Assembly (NCBI GenBank): GCA_023230525.1
Contig: JALNXE010000009.1
Coordinates: forward strand, 7,154 to 71,153
DNA from: Desulfobulbaceae bacterium
GTDB taxonomy: Bacteria > Desulfobacterota > Desulfobulbia > Desulfobulbales > SURF-16
Direction of reading: 5' to 3'
DNA length: 64,000 bases
In this document: piece after piece, positions 40,261 through 49,304 of the stretch
Numbering within the stretch: the first letter of the stretch is position 1
How the letters are laid out: every line of letters begins with the position of its first letter
Made by a program: the position numbers and the translations under genes
The notes under the pieces: generated by a model
What the model saw: only the letters and a program-made list of their open reading frames with translations
The model's database searches: none
Told to the model about the DNA's origin: nothing

Positions 40261-41318
40261 TTTTTCACCTCCCCCACCAGTTCCCATGAAAGCGGGGTTC
40301 CCCGGGGGATATCAACCGCCGCCCTGCGACCGATCACCATATCCAGATATCGCGGATGCAGGCCATGTCCCGGCCTGATGGAGGCGGTATTCTGCATGGT
40401 GAATTCCTGGCCTGCCCGCATTTCCTGCACCACAAAAAGCGACCGGCGGAATATCCGGCTTTTCTTCTCTTTTTCCGTGGGCTCAAAATTCACGCCACCC
40501 AGGGCCATTTCCGTCTGGCGCACCGCGGTAACCATTGTCCTGAATTCGTCAGGCTCCAGAGAAAAGGCGCTGTCAGGCCCGCCATCAGCCCGGCAAAGGG
40601 TCAGATGCTTTTCAATGAGACAGGCCCCCAAAGCAACAGCGGCAACAGGCGCCGCAATCCCCATGCTGTGATCGGACAAACCGGCCGGCACTCCGAATGT
40701 CCCGGCCAGTTGCGGGATGGTGCGCAGATTCATCTCCTCTGGGGGAGCAGGATAGGCGCTGGTGCACTTGAGCAGGACCAGCTCACTGGTGCCGAACTGA
40801 CGCAGGGTGCTGACCGCCTCATCGATCTCCGCCAGAGTGGCCATGCCGGTGGACATGATCACCGGTTTGCCGGTTGCGCCGATTTTTTTGAGCAACGGCA
40901 GGTCAACCAGTTCAAAGGAGGCAACCTTATGCATCCCGACCCCCATCTCTTCCAGAAAATCCACCGCCGTGGCGTCAAAAGGGGTTGAAAAGAAATCAAG
41001 CCCCAGGGAATGGGCGATATTCATCAGCTCCGGCTGCCATTCCCAGGGGGTATAGGCCTCGCCGTAGAGCTGATAGAGATTTTTCCCTTCCCAGATGGTG
41101 CCCTTGATGCGGAAGCAGTCATGATCACAGTCAAGGGTCAGGGTATCAGGGGTATAGGTCTGCAGCTTGACTGCATCCGCCCCGGCTTCTTTGGCGGCCT
41201 TGATGATCGCCGCCGCCTGGTCAAAGTCCTGGTGATGGTTGGCGGACATTTCCGCCACGATATAGACAGGCTGGCCGGCCCCGATCTTCCGGTTCTTTAT
41301 CTGTAGATGCTGTTTCAT
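40257..41318 (-). CDS. pseI: Pseudaminic acid synthase
   Basis: A NeuB-family enzyme condensing 6-deoxy-AltdiNAc with phosphoenolpyruvate. The 353 residues show the TIM-barrel motifs VYIVAEMSANHHQDFD near 18, ADAVKLQTYTPDTLT near 48 and GLSDHSMGIAAPVAAVALGA near 220, and a C-terminal SAF domain (about 290-350). Start and stop overlap the neighbouring genes by four bases. Confidence 0.95.
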   Translation of the reverse strand: MKQHLQIKNRKIGAGQPVYIVAEMSANHHQDFDQAAAIIKAAKEAGADAVKLQTYTPDTLTLDCDHDCFRIKGTIWEGKNLYQLYGEAYTPWEWQPELMNIAHSLGLDFFSTPFDATAVDFLEEMGVGMHKVASFELVDLPLLKKIGATGKPVIMSTGMATLAEIDEAVSTLRQFGTSELVLLKCTSAYPAPPEEMNLRTIPQLAGTFGVPAGLSDHSMGIAAPVAAVALGACLIEKHLTLCRADGGPDSAFSLEPDEFRTMVTAVRQTEMALGGVNFEPTEKEKKSRIFRRSLFVVQEMRAGQEFTMQNTASIRPGHGLHPRYLDMVIGRRAAVDIPRGTPLSWELVGEVKK

Positions 41319-42847
41319 TCTCGCATATCCCTCAGGGTCATTTTCAGGGTGGGCACACCATGCACCACTTCCTCGGAAATCCGCTCAAATCCTGCCCGGG
41401 TAAAGCTCTTTACCGACTGCGCATTTTCCTTTTTAACCAGGGCGCTGACTTGGGAGATACCTCCCATGGCAAAGAGCCTGCGGCAGGCCATTTGGATCGC
41501 CCTGCTGCCGAGACCGGCATTGCGGTAACCCACCCCCAGACTGATGGAAATGACCGCCTCCTCGCCGCTTTTGACAAAACGCACCTGACCGGCCGGCCGA
41601 TGGCCATGGAGCATGATGATCCAGAAATGGGTATTGCGATCTGCAAGTGTCCGCTCAAACCACTGCTCATGCTCCTGCCAGCCTATCCCGCGGCTGTGAA
41701 ACGAGGCTTGGCGGATAACCGGATCATTGGCCCAGTCAAATACCTGCCGGCAATCTTCCTGCTCTGCCGGGCGGAAGGTGAAGGGGAAATACATCATGCA
41801 TTCCACCACTCTCACTGCCCCCTGGCCATCCACCAGAGAACGGCCGGCCCGGCTCATGGCCACTCTCTGCCGCTGGTCCCCGCATAACTCTTTGATTAAG
41901 CGGGTCAAGGTGTGCGGTTGCAGCTCATGGTGCCAACCGCAATCAAGGCCTGCGCCTGCTGCGGCCATTATTTCCGCCACACCGCGCTGATTGTCTGCCA
42001 AGGTGATGACCAACGAGGGAACGCCCAGATAAGCCAACTCCCAGCAGGTACTGCCCCCTGCCGTGATCGCCACATCGGCCCATTGCATCAGCGGCACCAT
42101 GTCATGAACGCCGGTGAGCAGCTCGGCCTGCAGCCCGGAATGCTGCATACTTTCCTGCAGGAACGCCAGATGGGGATTTGCCGGTCCAACAATGATTTTT
42201 GCCTGCATTGCCGGCAGCTCCAACTGCTGCAGACTCTCGATAACCTTCAGGGTCACATTGTCCGGATCAGCTCCGCCCAGAGTGATCAGGATGTGTCCGG
42301 CCTGCCCGGCAGGATCAGCCTTTTCCCCGCGGCGCAGGTCCCGGAATTCCCTGCGCAGCAGGGCGTACCTGCTGCCCCGCAGAAGCATCGTCTTCTGCGG
42401 CACCTTATAGTTCAGCCTTTCACTGCCCGCATTCTGGTTGAGCAGCAGATCCGCGTCATATTGGGGCAGATGGGCGTAATCATCAATGACCAGCAGTTTC
42501 ATGCCGGCCCGGCGCAAGCGCCGCTGGTAGTCGCACTCAAAGTGATAGCCGTCCAGCACCAGCCAACGCCATTCATCCTCTTTGCTCTGCTGTTTCTGCA
42601 GATCAGTCAGCCAGCTCATATCATCACAAGCCTGCCCGCCGCCACCCAGGTCATGCAGCTCAACCTGCTGCCGCACCAGCCGTTCCTTTAAACTGTCGCC
42701 CATGATCAGACCAGCCAGAAGCACACTGCCCCCCTGTTCCTGCCAGGCCTGGGCCAGTGCCAGACAACGCATTACATGACCGGTGCCCATGCGGCTATCC
42801 GCATCCGCCCGAATAATGAGCCGCTGACCGCTGAGATCACCTGACAT
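41315..42847 (-). CDS. pseG-pseH: Fused PseG sugar-nucleotide hydrolase and PseH N-acetyltransferase
   Basis: Residues 1-345 are PseG, which removes UDP from UDP-2,4-diacetamido-2,4,6-trideoxy-altropyranose; motifs are IIRADADSRMGTGHVMRCLA and AITAGGSTCWELAYLGVPSL. Residues about 350-510 are a GNAT domain (FTFRPAEQEDCRQVFDWAND, GYRNAGLGSRAIQMACR) matching PseH, which acetylates the 4-amino group one step earlier. The fusion links two Pse steps in one chain. It overlaps pseC and pseI. Confidence 0.9.
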   Translation of the reverse strand: MSGDLSGQRLIIRADADSRMGTGHVMRCLALAQAWQEQGGSVLLAGLIMGDSLKERLVRQQVELHDLGGGGQACDDMSWLTDLQKQQSKEDEWRWLVLDGYHFECDYQRRLRRAGMKLLVIDDYAHLPQYDADLLLNQNAGSERLNYKVPQKTMLLRGSRYALLRREFRDLRRGEKADPAGQAGHILITLGGADPDNVTLKVIESLQQLELPAMQAKIIVGPANPHLAFLQESMQHSGLQAELLTGVHDMVPLMQWADVAITAGGSTCWELAYLGVPSLVITLADNQRGVAEIMAAAGAGLDCGWHHELQPHTLTRLIKELCGDQRQRVAMSRAGRSLVDGQGAVRVVECMMYFPFTFRPAEQEDCRQVFDWANDPVIRQASFHSRGIGWQEHEQWFERTLADRNTHFWIIMLHGHRPAGQVRFVKSGEEAVISISLGVGYRNAGLGSRAIQMACRRLFAMGGISQVSALVKKENAQSVKSFTRAGFERISEEVVHGVPTLKMTLRDMRE

Positions 42848-44019
42848 CAGCAGGAACTCGCCACTGCCTGCCGCAGGGTGCTGACGACACGCATGACATC
42901 GTCATTGGTTAAATGCGCATACATGGGCAGGGAGAGGATCTGCTCATAGGCTGCTTCCGCCTCCGGCCGCTGAACCTCATTTTGACTGAATCTCTGTTGG
43001 TAATAAGGATGGAGATAAATGGGCAGGTAATGAACATTGACTCCGATATCTGCCGCCCGCATCTTCTGGAACACCGCGGCCCGGTCAATCTGTTCTGCAA
43101 ACCGCACAACGTAAAGATGGAAGGCATGCAGCACATCGTCTGCTACCCGCAGTGGCTGAACACCGGAAAAATTCTGCAGGGCTGTACGGTAAAGAGCGGC
43201 GATTTCACGCCGCCTGGCAAGCCAGGCAGGCAGCTTTTTCAGCTGACTCAGTCCCAGGGCGCAGGCGATGTCCGAGATCCGGTAATTAAAGCCCAGCTCG
43301 GTCATCTCATAGGACCAGGTGCCCAGGGTCTCCCGCTGGCGATGGTCCGTGCTGATACCGTGATTGCGGAAATGTTTCATCTTTGCCGCTAGCTCCGTCT
43401 GATCGGTCACCACCATGCCGCCTTCGCCGGTGGTGATATGCTTTACCGGATGAAAACTAAACACGGTGAGATCGGCGATTTCCGCCACCCGTCGGCCCCG
43501 GTACTCCGCCCCGAGGCTGTGGCAGCTGTCAGACACCAGATAGAGATGGTGCTCGTCGGCGATCTGCCGCAGGCGGTCATAATCACAGGGCTGGCCGGCA
43601 TAATCGACAGCGATAATGGCCCTGGTTTTGGCAGTGATCCTCCGCCGCACCTCATCCGGATCGATGAGCAGGGTCGCCTGCTCCACATCGGCGAAAACAG
43701 GGGTGCCGCCCTGATATACCACGCAGTTGGCCGTGGCGACAAAGGTAATGGCCGGCACAATCACCTCATCTCCGGGGCCGATACCTATGGCCTGCATGGC
43801 GGCGTGCAGGGCTGCGGTGCCGCTGCTGACCGCCACCCCGTAGCGAGCGCCGGCAAAGGTTGCCACCGCCTCTTCAAAGCGGCCGACCTGCGGCCCGGTG
43901 GTGAGCCAGTCGGAGCGCAGCACCTCGGCCACCGCCTGGATATCATCCTCATCGACCTGCTGGCGGCCGTAAGGGATAAAAGGGATTTTCCCCGCGTCTT
44001 TTTCCATGGAAAGCCCCAT
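42847..44019 (-). CDS. pseC: UDP-4-amino-4,6-dideoxy-N-acetyl-altrosamine transaminase
   Basis: A DegT/DnrJ/EryC1-family PLP aminotransferase, second step of Pse synthesis. The 390 residues show VAVSSGTAALHAAMQAIGIG near 62, AVDYAGQPCDYD near 138 and the PLP lysine in SFHPVKHITTGEGG near 190. Its ATG overlaps the PseB stop (ATGA). Confidence 0.94.
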   Translation of the reverse strand: MGLSMEKDAGKIPFIPYGRQQVDEDDIQAVAEVLRSDWLTTGPQVGRFEEAVATFAGARYGVAVSSGTAALHAAMQAIGIGPGDEVIVPAITFVATANCVVYQGGTPVFADVEQATLLIDPDEVRRRITAKTRAIIAVDYAGQPCDYDRLRQIADEHHLYLVSDSCHSLGAEYRGRRVAEIADLTVFSFHPVKHITTGEGGMVVTDQTELAAKMKHFRNHGISTDHRQRETLGTWSYEMTELGFNYRISDIACALGLSQLKKLPAWLARRREIAALYRTALQNFSGVQPLRVADDVLHAFHLYVVRFAEQIDRAAVFQKMRAADIGVNVHYLPIYLHPYYQQRFSQNEVQRPEAEAAYEQILSLPMYAHLTNDDVMRVVSTLRQAVASSC

Positions 44020-45275
44020 CAGGCCACGGCCTTAATGTATGTTTTCGGGGAAGAGGATTTCTCCTCGCCGTAGACGATGCGGTGCAACTCATCCACGCCC
44101 AGCCAGGCATCATTGGTATCGCTGGTGTAGACGAAGTTTTCCGGCAGTTTCTCCCCGTCCTTGTAATTCTTACTCTTCCACCAGCTCATGTTGGGCAGGA
44201 TCACGTACATGCCCTTATAGCTGATGGTGTTTCTGCCCTCATCCTCGCCGGTCAGGGCCTCATGGAGTTTCTCGCCCGGCCTGATGCCGATGATCTCCAC
44301 CTTGCAGTCCGGGGCAATGGCGCGGGCCAGATCGGTGATGCGCATGCTGGGAATTCTGGGCACGAAGATCTCGCCGCCCTCCATGTAATAAAAGGCCTTG
44401 ATGACCAGTTCCACCGCCTCATCCAGGGTGATCCAGAAACGGGTCATTCTGTCGTCGGTAATGGTAATGGTGCCGCTTTCTTTTTGCTGGAGAAACAGGG
44501 GGATGACGCTGCCGCGGCTGCCGATGACATTGCCGTAACGCACGCAGGCAAAGCGGGTTCCTTTCGGGCCGGCATAGGCATTGCCCTGGGTGAACAGCTT
44601 GTCTGAGCAGAGCTTGGTCGCGCCATACAGGTTGACCGGGTTGACCGCCTTATCCGTGGAAAGGGCAATGACCTTGCGCACCCCGGTATCAATGGCGGCA
44701 TCAATGACATTCTGGGCGCCGTGCACATTGGTCTTCACCGCCTCAAAGGGGTTGTATTCACAGGCCGGTACCTGTTTCAGGGCCGCGGCATGGACCACCA
44801 TGGTGGCCCCTTCCATGGCTCGCTGCAGACGCTTGCCGTCACGCACATCGCCGATGAAAAACCGCAGTCGCGGGTCATCCTTGAACTCAATGCGCATTTC
44901 ATGCTGTTTCAACTCGTCCCTGCTGTAGATACGGATGACCTTGGGATGATATTTTTCCAGCATCAACCGGCAGAAATGCTTGCCAAAGGAGCCGGTGCCG
45001 CCGGTGAGCAGGATGGTCTGTTCCGACCAGTCAATCCCTTCCTCCGGCCGGCCTTTGGTGCCAAGCAGCTCCTTGGTCTGGCCGATGGACTGTTTCTGCT
45101 GGTAAACCAATTCCTTGATCCGCCCCAGCACCTCGATATCCTTGTCATCATATCTGCGCTGGCCGCCATTGCTTCTTTCAGGGGTGACAAACTCGGCAAA
45201 CTCCTGCTGCCAGTAACGAATGGTTGAAACCGGAAGATCCAGTTTCTGGCTTACCTGCTTGATTCTGTATTTCAT
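44019..45275 (-). CDS. pseB: PseB UDP-GlcNAc 4,6-dehydratase with N-terminal MerR-type DNA-binding domain
   Basis: Residues 1-70 of 418 are a MerR-family winged HTH: KYRIKQVSQKLDLPVSTIRY, then RSNGGQRRYDDKDIEVLGRI and SIGQTKELLG. Residues about 84-418 are PseB: Rossmann motif ILLTGGTGSFGKHF, STDKAVNPVNLYGATK with the YxxxK pair, and IGIRPGEKLHEAL. Ordinary PseB starts just before the Rossmann motif; here no ATG, GTG or TTG lies between the two domains. The start at 45275 has AGGTG upstream. It is the first gene of the pse operon, behind a sigma-28 promoter. Whether the HTH binds DNA or a ligand is unknown. Confidence 0.92.
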   Translation of the reverse strand: MKYRIKQVSQKLDLPVSTIRYWQQEFAEFVTPERSNGGQRRYDDKDIEVLGRIKELVYQQKQSIGQTKELLGTKGRPEEGIDWSEQTILLTGGTGSFGKHFCRLMLEKYHPKVIRIYSRDELKQHEMRIEFKDDPRLRFFIGDVRDGKRLQRAMEGATMVVHAAALKQVPACEYNPFEAVKTNVHGAQNVIDAAIDTGVRKVIALSTDKAVNPVNLYGATKLCSDKLFTQGNAYAGPKGTRFACVRYGNVIGSRGSVIPLFLQQKESGTITITDDRMTRFWITLDEAVELVIKAFYYMEGGEIFVPRIPSMRITDLARAIAPDCKVEIIGIRPGEKLHEALTGEDEGRNTISYKGMYVILPNMSWWKSKNYKDGEKLPENFVYTSDTNDAWLGVDELHRIVYGEEKSSSPKTYIKAVA

Positions 45276-45344
45276 TATTTTCACCTGCATTTTTTTTAAT
45301 CCATCTCCGGGCGAGACTGCCATGATTGATCTGTTTCAACTGGC

Positions 45345-45371
45345 TTATCGTCCCCAAAACAAAAAGCTTAA
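45345..45371 (-). promoter_or_regulatory. Sigma-28 promoter of the pse operon
   Basis: On the minus strand TTAAGCTT, then 11 bases, then GACGATAA. The -35 octamer equals that of the flagellin promoter and the -10 matches GCCGATAA at 7 of 8. It lies about 70 bases before the pseB ATG. Confidence 0.75.
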
Positions 45372-45550
45372 GTGAACTTTATGTTTAACTTGCCCCAGCA
45401 AATTGCATGCCGCAAAACGCCTCGATGCTTTAACAAGTGAAATCAACGGATTATTGGATTATACAGCAGGAGAAATAAAAAATAAAAGGGGGAAAATATT
45501 TCTTACTCCGCAGCGGAAAGGGGAAAAAATGACAGTGCGGGTGAAAAGGG

Positions 45551-45614
45551 ACGTGCAAACGATCAAGCGCTTCAACGTTCATTCAAACGCTTAAACGCTG
45601 GAACGTTTGCACGT
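45551..45614. repeat. Inverted repeat with AAACG-type short repeats
   Basis: ACGTGCAAACG (45551-45561) pairs with CGTTTGCACGT (45604-45614). The loop holds further degenerate CAAACGCTT/TTCAACGTT copies. It lies between the pse operon start and the tatC end. An open plus-strand frame here (45403-45594) is rejected as non-genic. Confidence 0.65.
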
Positions 45615-45635
45615 TTGAGCATTGGAACGCCTTTA

Positions 45636-46399
45636 TCAATCCGTCTGTTCCTTCTCTTCCTCTTCGGCATCGACCGGCATTTTCCGGCCGAACAGCCAGA
45701 CGGCGATGATGCTCACCTCATAGAGAACCACCAGGGGCACCGCCATGAGCAGCTGATTGGCCACATCCGGGGTGGGGGTGAGGATGGCGGCAATAATAAA
45801 GGAGAGCAGAAAGGCATATTTGCGGTTGCGGGTCAGAAAGGGCCGGTCGACAATGCCGAGCTTGGCCAGCAGCACCATGAACACAGGCATCTCGAAGATA
45901 ACCCCAAAGGCGATGAGCAGGCGGAGACTGAGGGAAAAATACTCGGTTACCGTGGGCAGGGGGCTCAAAAAATCAGTGGTATAGCCCATAAGAAAACGAA
46001 AGGCGGGCGGGAAGACCACATAATAACCAAAGGTGGCGCCGCCGAGAAAACAGACGGAGGACAGAAAGGAAAAGGGCAGGACCACCCTTTTTTCATGCCG
46101 GTAGAGCCCCGGCGCGACAAAGGACCAGAGCTGCCAGAAGATGACCGGGCTGGACAGTATCAGTCCACTCACCAGGGCTAATTTCAGATAAAAAAAAAGC
46201 CCTCCTGGTAGGACGTAAATATCAGACTGGAACCCTTGGGCAGCACCGCAAACAGTGGCCGGACAAACCAGGCGCCGATATCCTCAATAAAGTAATAGGA
46301 AAGGCCGAACCCCACGGCCACGGCAATCAGGGAGCGAATCAGACTGTTGCGCAGATCCCGCAGATGCTCGGTCAGCGCCTGTTTTTCCATGGTTTCCAT
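45636..46399 (-). pseudogene. tatC: TatC twin-arginine translocase subunit, frameshifted at a nine-T run
   Basis: Two frames together make one TatC. The first (46399-46184) has the N-terminal TEHLRDLRNSLIRSLIA and ends FTSYQEGFFFI-stop. The second (from about 46180 to 45636) continues SGLILSSPVIFWQLWSFVAPGLY with the remaining membrane helices. The break is at nine T (46190-46198 on the plus strand as A). One extra T restores GFFFYLKLALVSGLI, the normal TatC sequence. This may be a sequencing error, a real mutation, or slippage on the homopolymer. No tatA or tatB is adjacent. Confidence 0.9.
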
Positions 46400-46832
46400 G
46401 CTTGCCTGCGTAATCGGTAAAATGGTTGCTGGTTGGTAGGTTGGCGGCGGCTTTAAAAAATGCCACTATAGTCTCAGGCGGCTTTCCGGTCAAGCAAAGT
46501 GTGGGGGAGCAACGACGCAGGAATCAGAATTCAGGAGTCAGAAGCAGCCCCCCGGCAATGAACTCGCTACGGGCAAGTATCGCCTGCGCAAGCTCCCTTG
46601 CCGGACAACAACCGCTGTTTCCAGTGTTTCCAGCTGCCTCCGGCCTCCGACCTCCTGACTCCTGCCTCCTGTCTCCTGCCTCCAGGGCGGTTCCCGAACC
46701 GCCCCTACTTCTCACCTCTCAGGGCGGTTCGCGAACCGCCCCTACACCTCACTTTTCACTCCTCACTCCTTACTCCTTACTTTTTCACTAAACATTGATC
46801 TTTCCCGCAAAACCCATTATGTAACTATTGTC
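46400..46832. repeat. Repeat-rich intergenic region (heptamers and GGGCGGTT palindromes)
   Basis: No gene is supported. At 46524-46545 is GAATTCAGGAGTCAG-type sequence, and at 46650-46684 tandem CTCCTGN heptamers run in the opposite sense. Two palindromes GGGCGGTTCSCGAACCGCCC lie at 46685-46704 and 46722-46741. At 46745-46790 follow ACTCCTN heptamers like those near aroB. Confidence 0.75.
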
Positions 46833-47723
46833 ATGCTTACCATCCGACAGATAGCACTGAGCCGTCCCGGCCTTGCCCGGCTGGCAAACCCCGTCCTGCC
46901 GCTGGCCAGGCTGGCCGGCATGCTCTATCTCACCGGCCCTTTCCGTGCCCTGGAAGACCTACTTGCCGTGCTCAATGAACCGGTGGAAACCACCGGGATC
47001 AGCTATGACCGGCCCGCCGCTCTGCTGCACCCCTATCTTGACGCCCTGCGGCCCTTTGAACGGATCAAAAATCCCCAGCCGCCGAGCCGGCTCATTTTCG
47101 GTGCAAACCTGGAGCCGGCGGAACAGTTCATTGCTCTCGACAGCTGGATCAGCCAGAATGTGCTGACCCGGGAGCTTGAGGAGATCAACAGCCTGCTCTG
47201 CGGCCCCTGCGGCTGCACCCTGTGCTGCACCGGCCCCTCGGCCGGGCAGGCGCAGGAATTTTTCGAAATCCCCCTGGCCGAAAACGAAACCGCCCTCTTT
47301 GACCTGCCCGAATTTGCTGATGAAAAAACCAGGGCCGCCACCCCTGATGACGAGCCGTCCCTGCTGGTGAACGGCGCGCCCTTTTACGCCAACCAGGCCG
47401 CTCTTTACGGCTGGCGCAATGGCTGGAGCATGATCCTGCCGCGCGGCAGCCGCTGCCCCAATCTGGATGGGGGTACCGGCGGCTGCCGGATTTATCCGGA
47501 CCGGCCCGAGGTCTGCCGCAGGCCCCAGATCTTCCCCTATATGCTTGACCGGGAACCGGCCAGGGACATGGAGTACCAAGGCCGTTTCCTTCCCGCCTTT
47601 GTCATCCGGGCCAAAATTCTGGCCATCTGGGACTGCCCTTACGTCAAACAGTTTCAGGACGAAATCGCCGGCTATGCCCAGCTGTGCGGCCTGGAGCCGA
47701 TCTTCAAGCAGAACAAGGCATAA
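46833..47723 (+). CDS. YkgJ-type cysteine cluster protein
   Basis: The 296-residue protein has the zinc/iron-chelating cysteine cluster CGPCGCTLCC near residue 126, and later cysteines in RCPNLDGGTGGCRIYPDRPEVCRRPQ (about 209-231), a pattern of the YkgJ/UPF0153 family. Function is not established; metal binding is expected. It stands alone between repeat elements. Confidence 0.8.
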   Translation: MLTIRQIALSRPGLARLANPVLPLARLAGMLYLTGPFRALEDLLAVLNEPVETTGISYDRPAALLHPYLDALRPFERIKNPQPPSRLIFGANLEPAEQFIALDSWISQNVLTRELEEINSLLCGPCGCTLCCTGPSAGQAQEFFEIPLAENETALFDLPEFADEKTRAATPDDEPSLLVNGAPFYANQAALYGWRNGWSMILPRGSRCPNLDGGTGGCRIYPDRPEVCRRPQIFPYMLDREPARDMEYQGRFLPAFVIRAKILAIWDCPYVKQFQDEIAGYAQLCGLEPIFKQNKA

Positions 47724-47757
47724 GGCAGCCGTAAAAACTGAATATTTAACACAGCAC

Positions 47758-47777
47758 GGGCGGTTCGCGAACCGCCC
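47758..47777. repeat. GGGCGGTTCGCGAACCGCCC palindrome, third copy
   Basis: A perfect 20-base palindrome, followed by CTAC as in the two copies at 46685 and 46722. It lies 35 bases after the YkgJ-type gene. Confidence 0.85.
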
Positions 47778-47842
47778 CTACGCCACCGACTCGTCATTCT
47801 GGCATGTTTTCAGCCGGAATCCACCGGAAGCAGCATAACGGC

Positions 47843-48655
47843 ATGGAAAAATTCACCACAGAAATAACCGTCGCACCTGACGACCCGCGGACCGCCTGCG
47901 AGCTGCTGGCCCGGCAAACCGGGCTCAGCAAGGGCAGGATCAAGGATGCCATGGCCAAGGGCGCGGTCTGGCTCAAGAAAAAAAAGGGCAAGCTCCAGCG
48001 TCTGCGCCGGGCCACTGCCCCCATGCAGCCGGGATACCGGCTGGCCATCCATTATGATGCCGTCCTGCTGGCCCTTGTCCCGCCCCAAGCCCGCTGTGTC
48101 AGCGATCAGGGCCATTACAGCGTCTGGGAGAAACCGGCCGGCCTCATGGCCCAGGGCAACCAGTACGGCGACCACTGCGCGCTCCTGCGCCAGGCCGAGC
48201 TGTTCTTTAAGCCGCAGCGCCAGGTCTTCCTCGTGCACCGGCTCGACCGGGAGGCAACGGGCCTCATGCTCATCGCCCACAGCCGGGAGGCGGCGAGCCA
48301 GCTCTCCCGGCTCTTGCAGCAGAACCTGATTGCCAAACGCTACCAGGTGCAGGTGCTGGGCAACATTTTCATCCGCCAGGGCAACACGATCGATCTCGCC
48401 CTGGACGGCAAGACGGCCCTCACCGAGTACCAGCCCCTCTCCTTTGATGCCGCAACCAACACCAGCAAGGTCGTGGTGTGGATCAGAACCGGCCGGCTCC
48501 ACCAGATCCGCCGCCATTTCGCTCTCATCGGCCACCCGGTCATGGGCGATCCCCGCTACGGCTCCGGCAACAAGAATAAGGAGGGGCTGCGGCTCAAAGC
48601 CGATCAGCTGCGCTTCATCTGCCCCTTTGCCAAACGCGAGGTGGTTTTCCCGTAG
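47843..48655 (+). CDS. RluA-family RNA pseudouridine synthase
   Basis: The 270-residue protein has an N-terminal S4-like region and a catalytic RluA domain with the active aspartate in VHRLDREATGLMLIAHS near residue 133. A C-terminal RTGRLHQIRRHFALIGHPVMGDPRYG-type region completes the family pattern (about 213-240). The target (23S rRNA or tRNA) cannot be told. The start MEKFTTEITV at 47843 is chosen; a longer frame adds 13 unsupported residues. Confidence 0.9.
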   Translation: MEKFTTEITVAPDDPRTACELLARQTGLSKGRIKDAMAKGAVWLKKKKGKLQRLRRATAPMQPGYRLAIHYDAVLLALVPPQARCVSDQGHYSVWEKPAGLMAQGNQYGDHCALLRQAELFFKPQRQVFLVHRLDREATGLMLIAHSREAASQLSRLLQQNLIAKRYQVQVLGNIFIRQGNTIDLALDGKTALTEYQPLSFDAATNTSKVVVWIRTGRLHQIRRHFALIGHPVMGDPRYGSGNKNKEGLRLKADQLRFICPFAKREVVFP

Positions 48656-49304
48656 GTGGCTCCCGGTGCGGCTCCCCTTCCCTGTCCAGAAGAGGCTCCC
48701 GGCCCCAGTCCTGTTGGTTGCGCTGAAATTTTCCACGATCACGGAAAAAGGCCGCCTGCAGTTGTGACCCTTTCCGAGCAGGGCAAAGCCTTCCCTTCAA
48801 CGCCCAAACCGGCCGGCCGGCCCAGAGCAAGCAGCGCAACTCTTAAAATCCCGCATATCCTCTGATTGCTGCAGCCGGCTTCCGCTCTGCGGCAAAACAA
48901 CTGCACCAAGAAAACCAGCCAAACAGAAATCGCTTCCCAACACTCCTCAAACCATGGATATTTTTTCTATCCATTTTCTATCAGAATAAACCTTATTGTT
49001 TTCTTGCCTCTACTCTGTAAGTAATAAGTAAGCTTTTGTCAGGTTGCCGGTGGGCAAGAAAATGCTTTTTGCCTGCCTGTCGAGGTCTTAATTTTTGGCA
49101 TTTTTGAGGGAATGAGGAGCCGTTGCCAAATAACCTCGGGTTTCTGAACCATTTCGTTATGGCTCCTTAGAAAAATAAAACTTCGCAGAGGGGGTGATAA
49201 CGCAAAAATGACAAAATGAAGCTTGCTTTATCCCGGAAGGGAAAGAAGGTCCGGTTCTGCATTTTGCGCGATCCGGGGAAAAGATAGAAAAAATGGAGGG
49301 AAAA
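48656..49304. other. Non-coding region before the multicopper oxidase gene
   Basis: I see no supported gene in these roughly 650 bases. The 48900-49080 part is AT-rich. A dispersed hairpin lies at 49115-49167. The rest of the leader to 49304 matches no riboswitch class that I recognise. Confidence 0.5.
49115..49167. repeat. Dispersed GGAGCCGTAACGAAAT hairpin, copy D
   Basis: AGGAGCCGTTGCCAAAT (49115-49131) faces ATTTCGTTATGGCTCCT (49151-49167). It is a diverged copy that keeps the outer AGGAGCC/GGCTCCT pairing. Confidence 0.78.

Noticed and set aside
45403..45594. 63-codon plus-strand frame with lysine-rich product
   Set aside because: It runs through an inverted repeat and lacks a ribosome site and any family resemblance.
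49168..49304. Possible riboswitch in the leader of the multicopper oxidase
   Set aside because: I compared it by eye with c-di-GMP, cobalamin and TPP consensus cores and found no convincing match.
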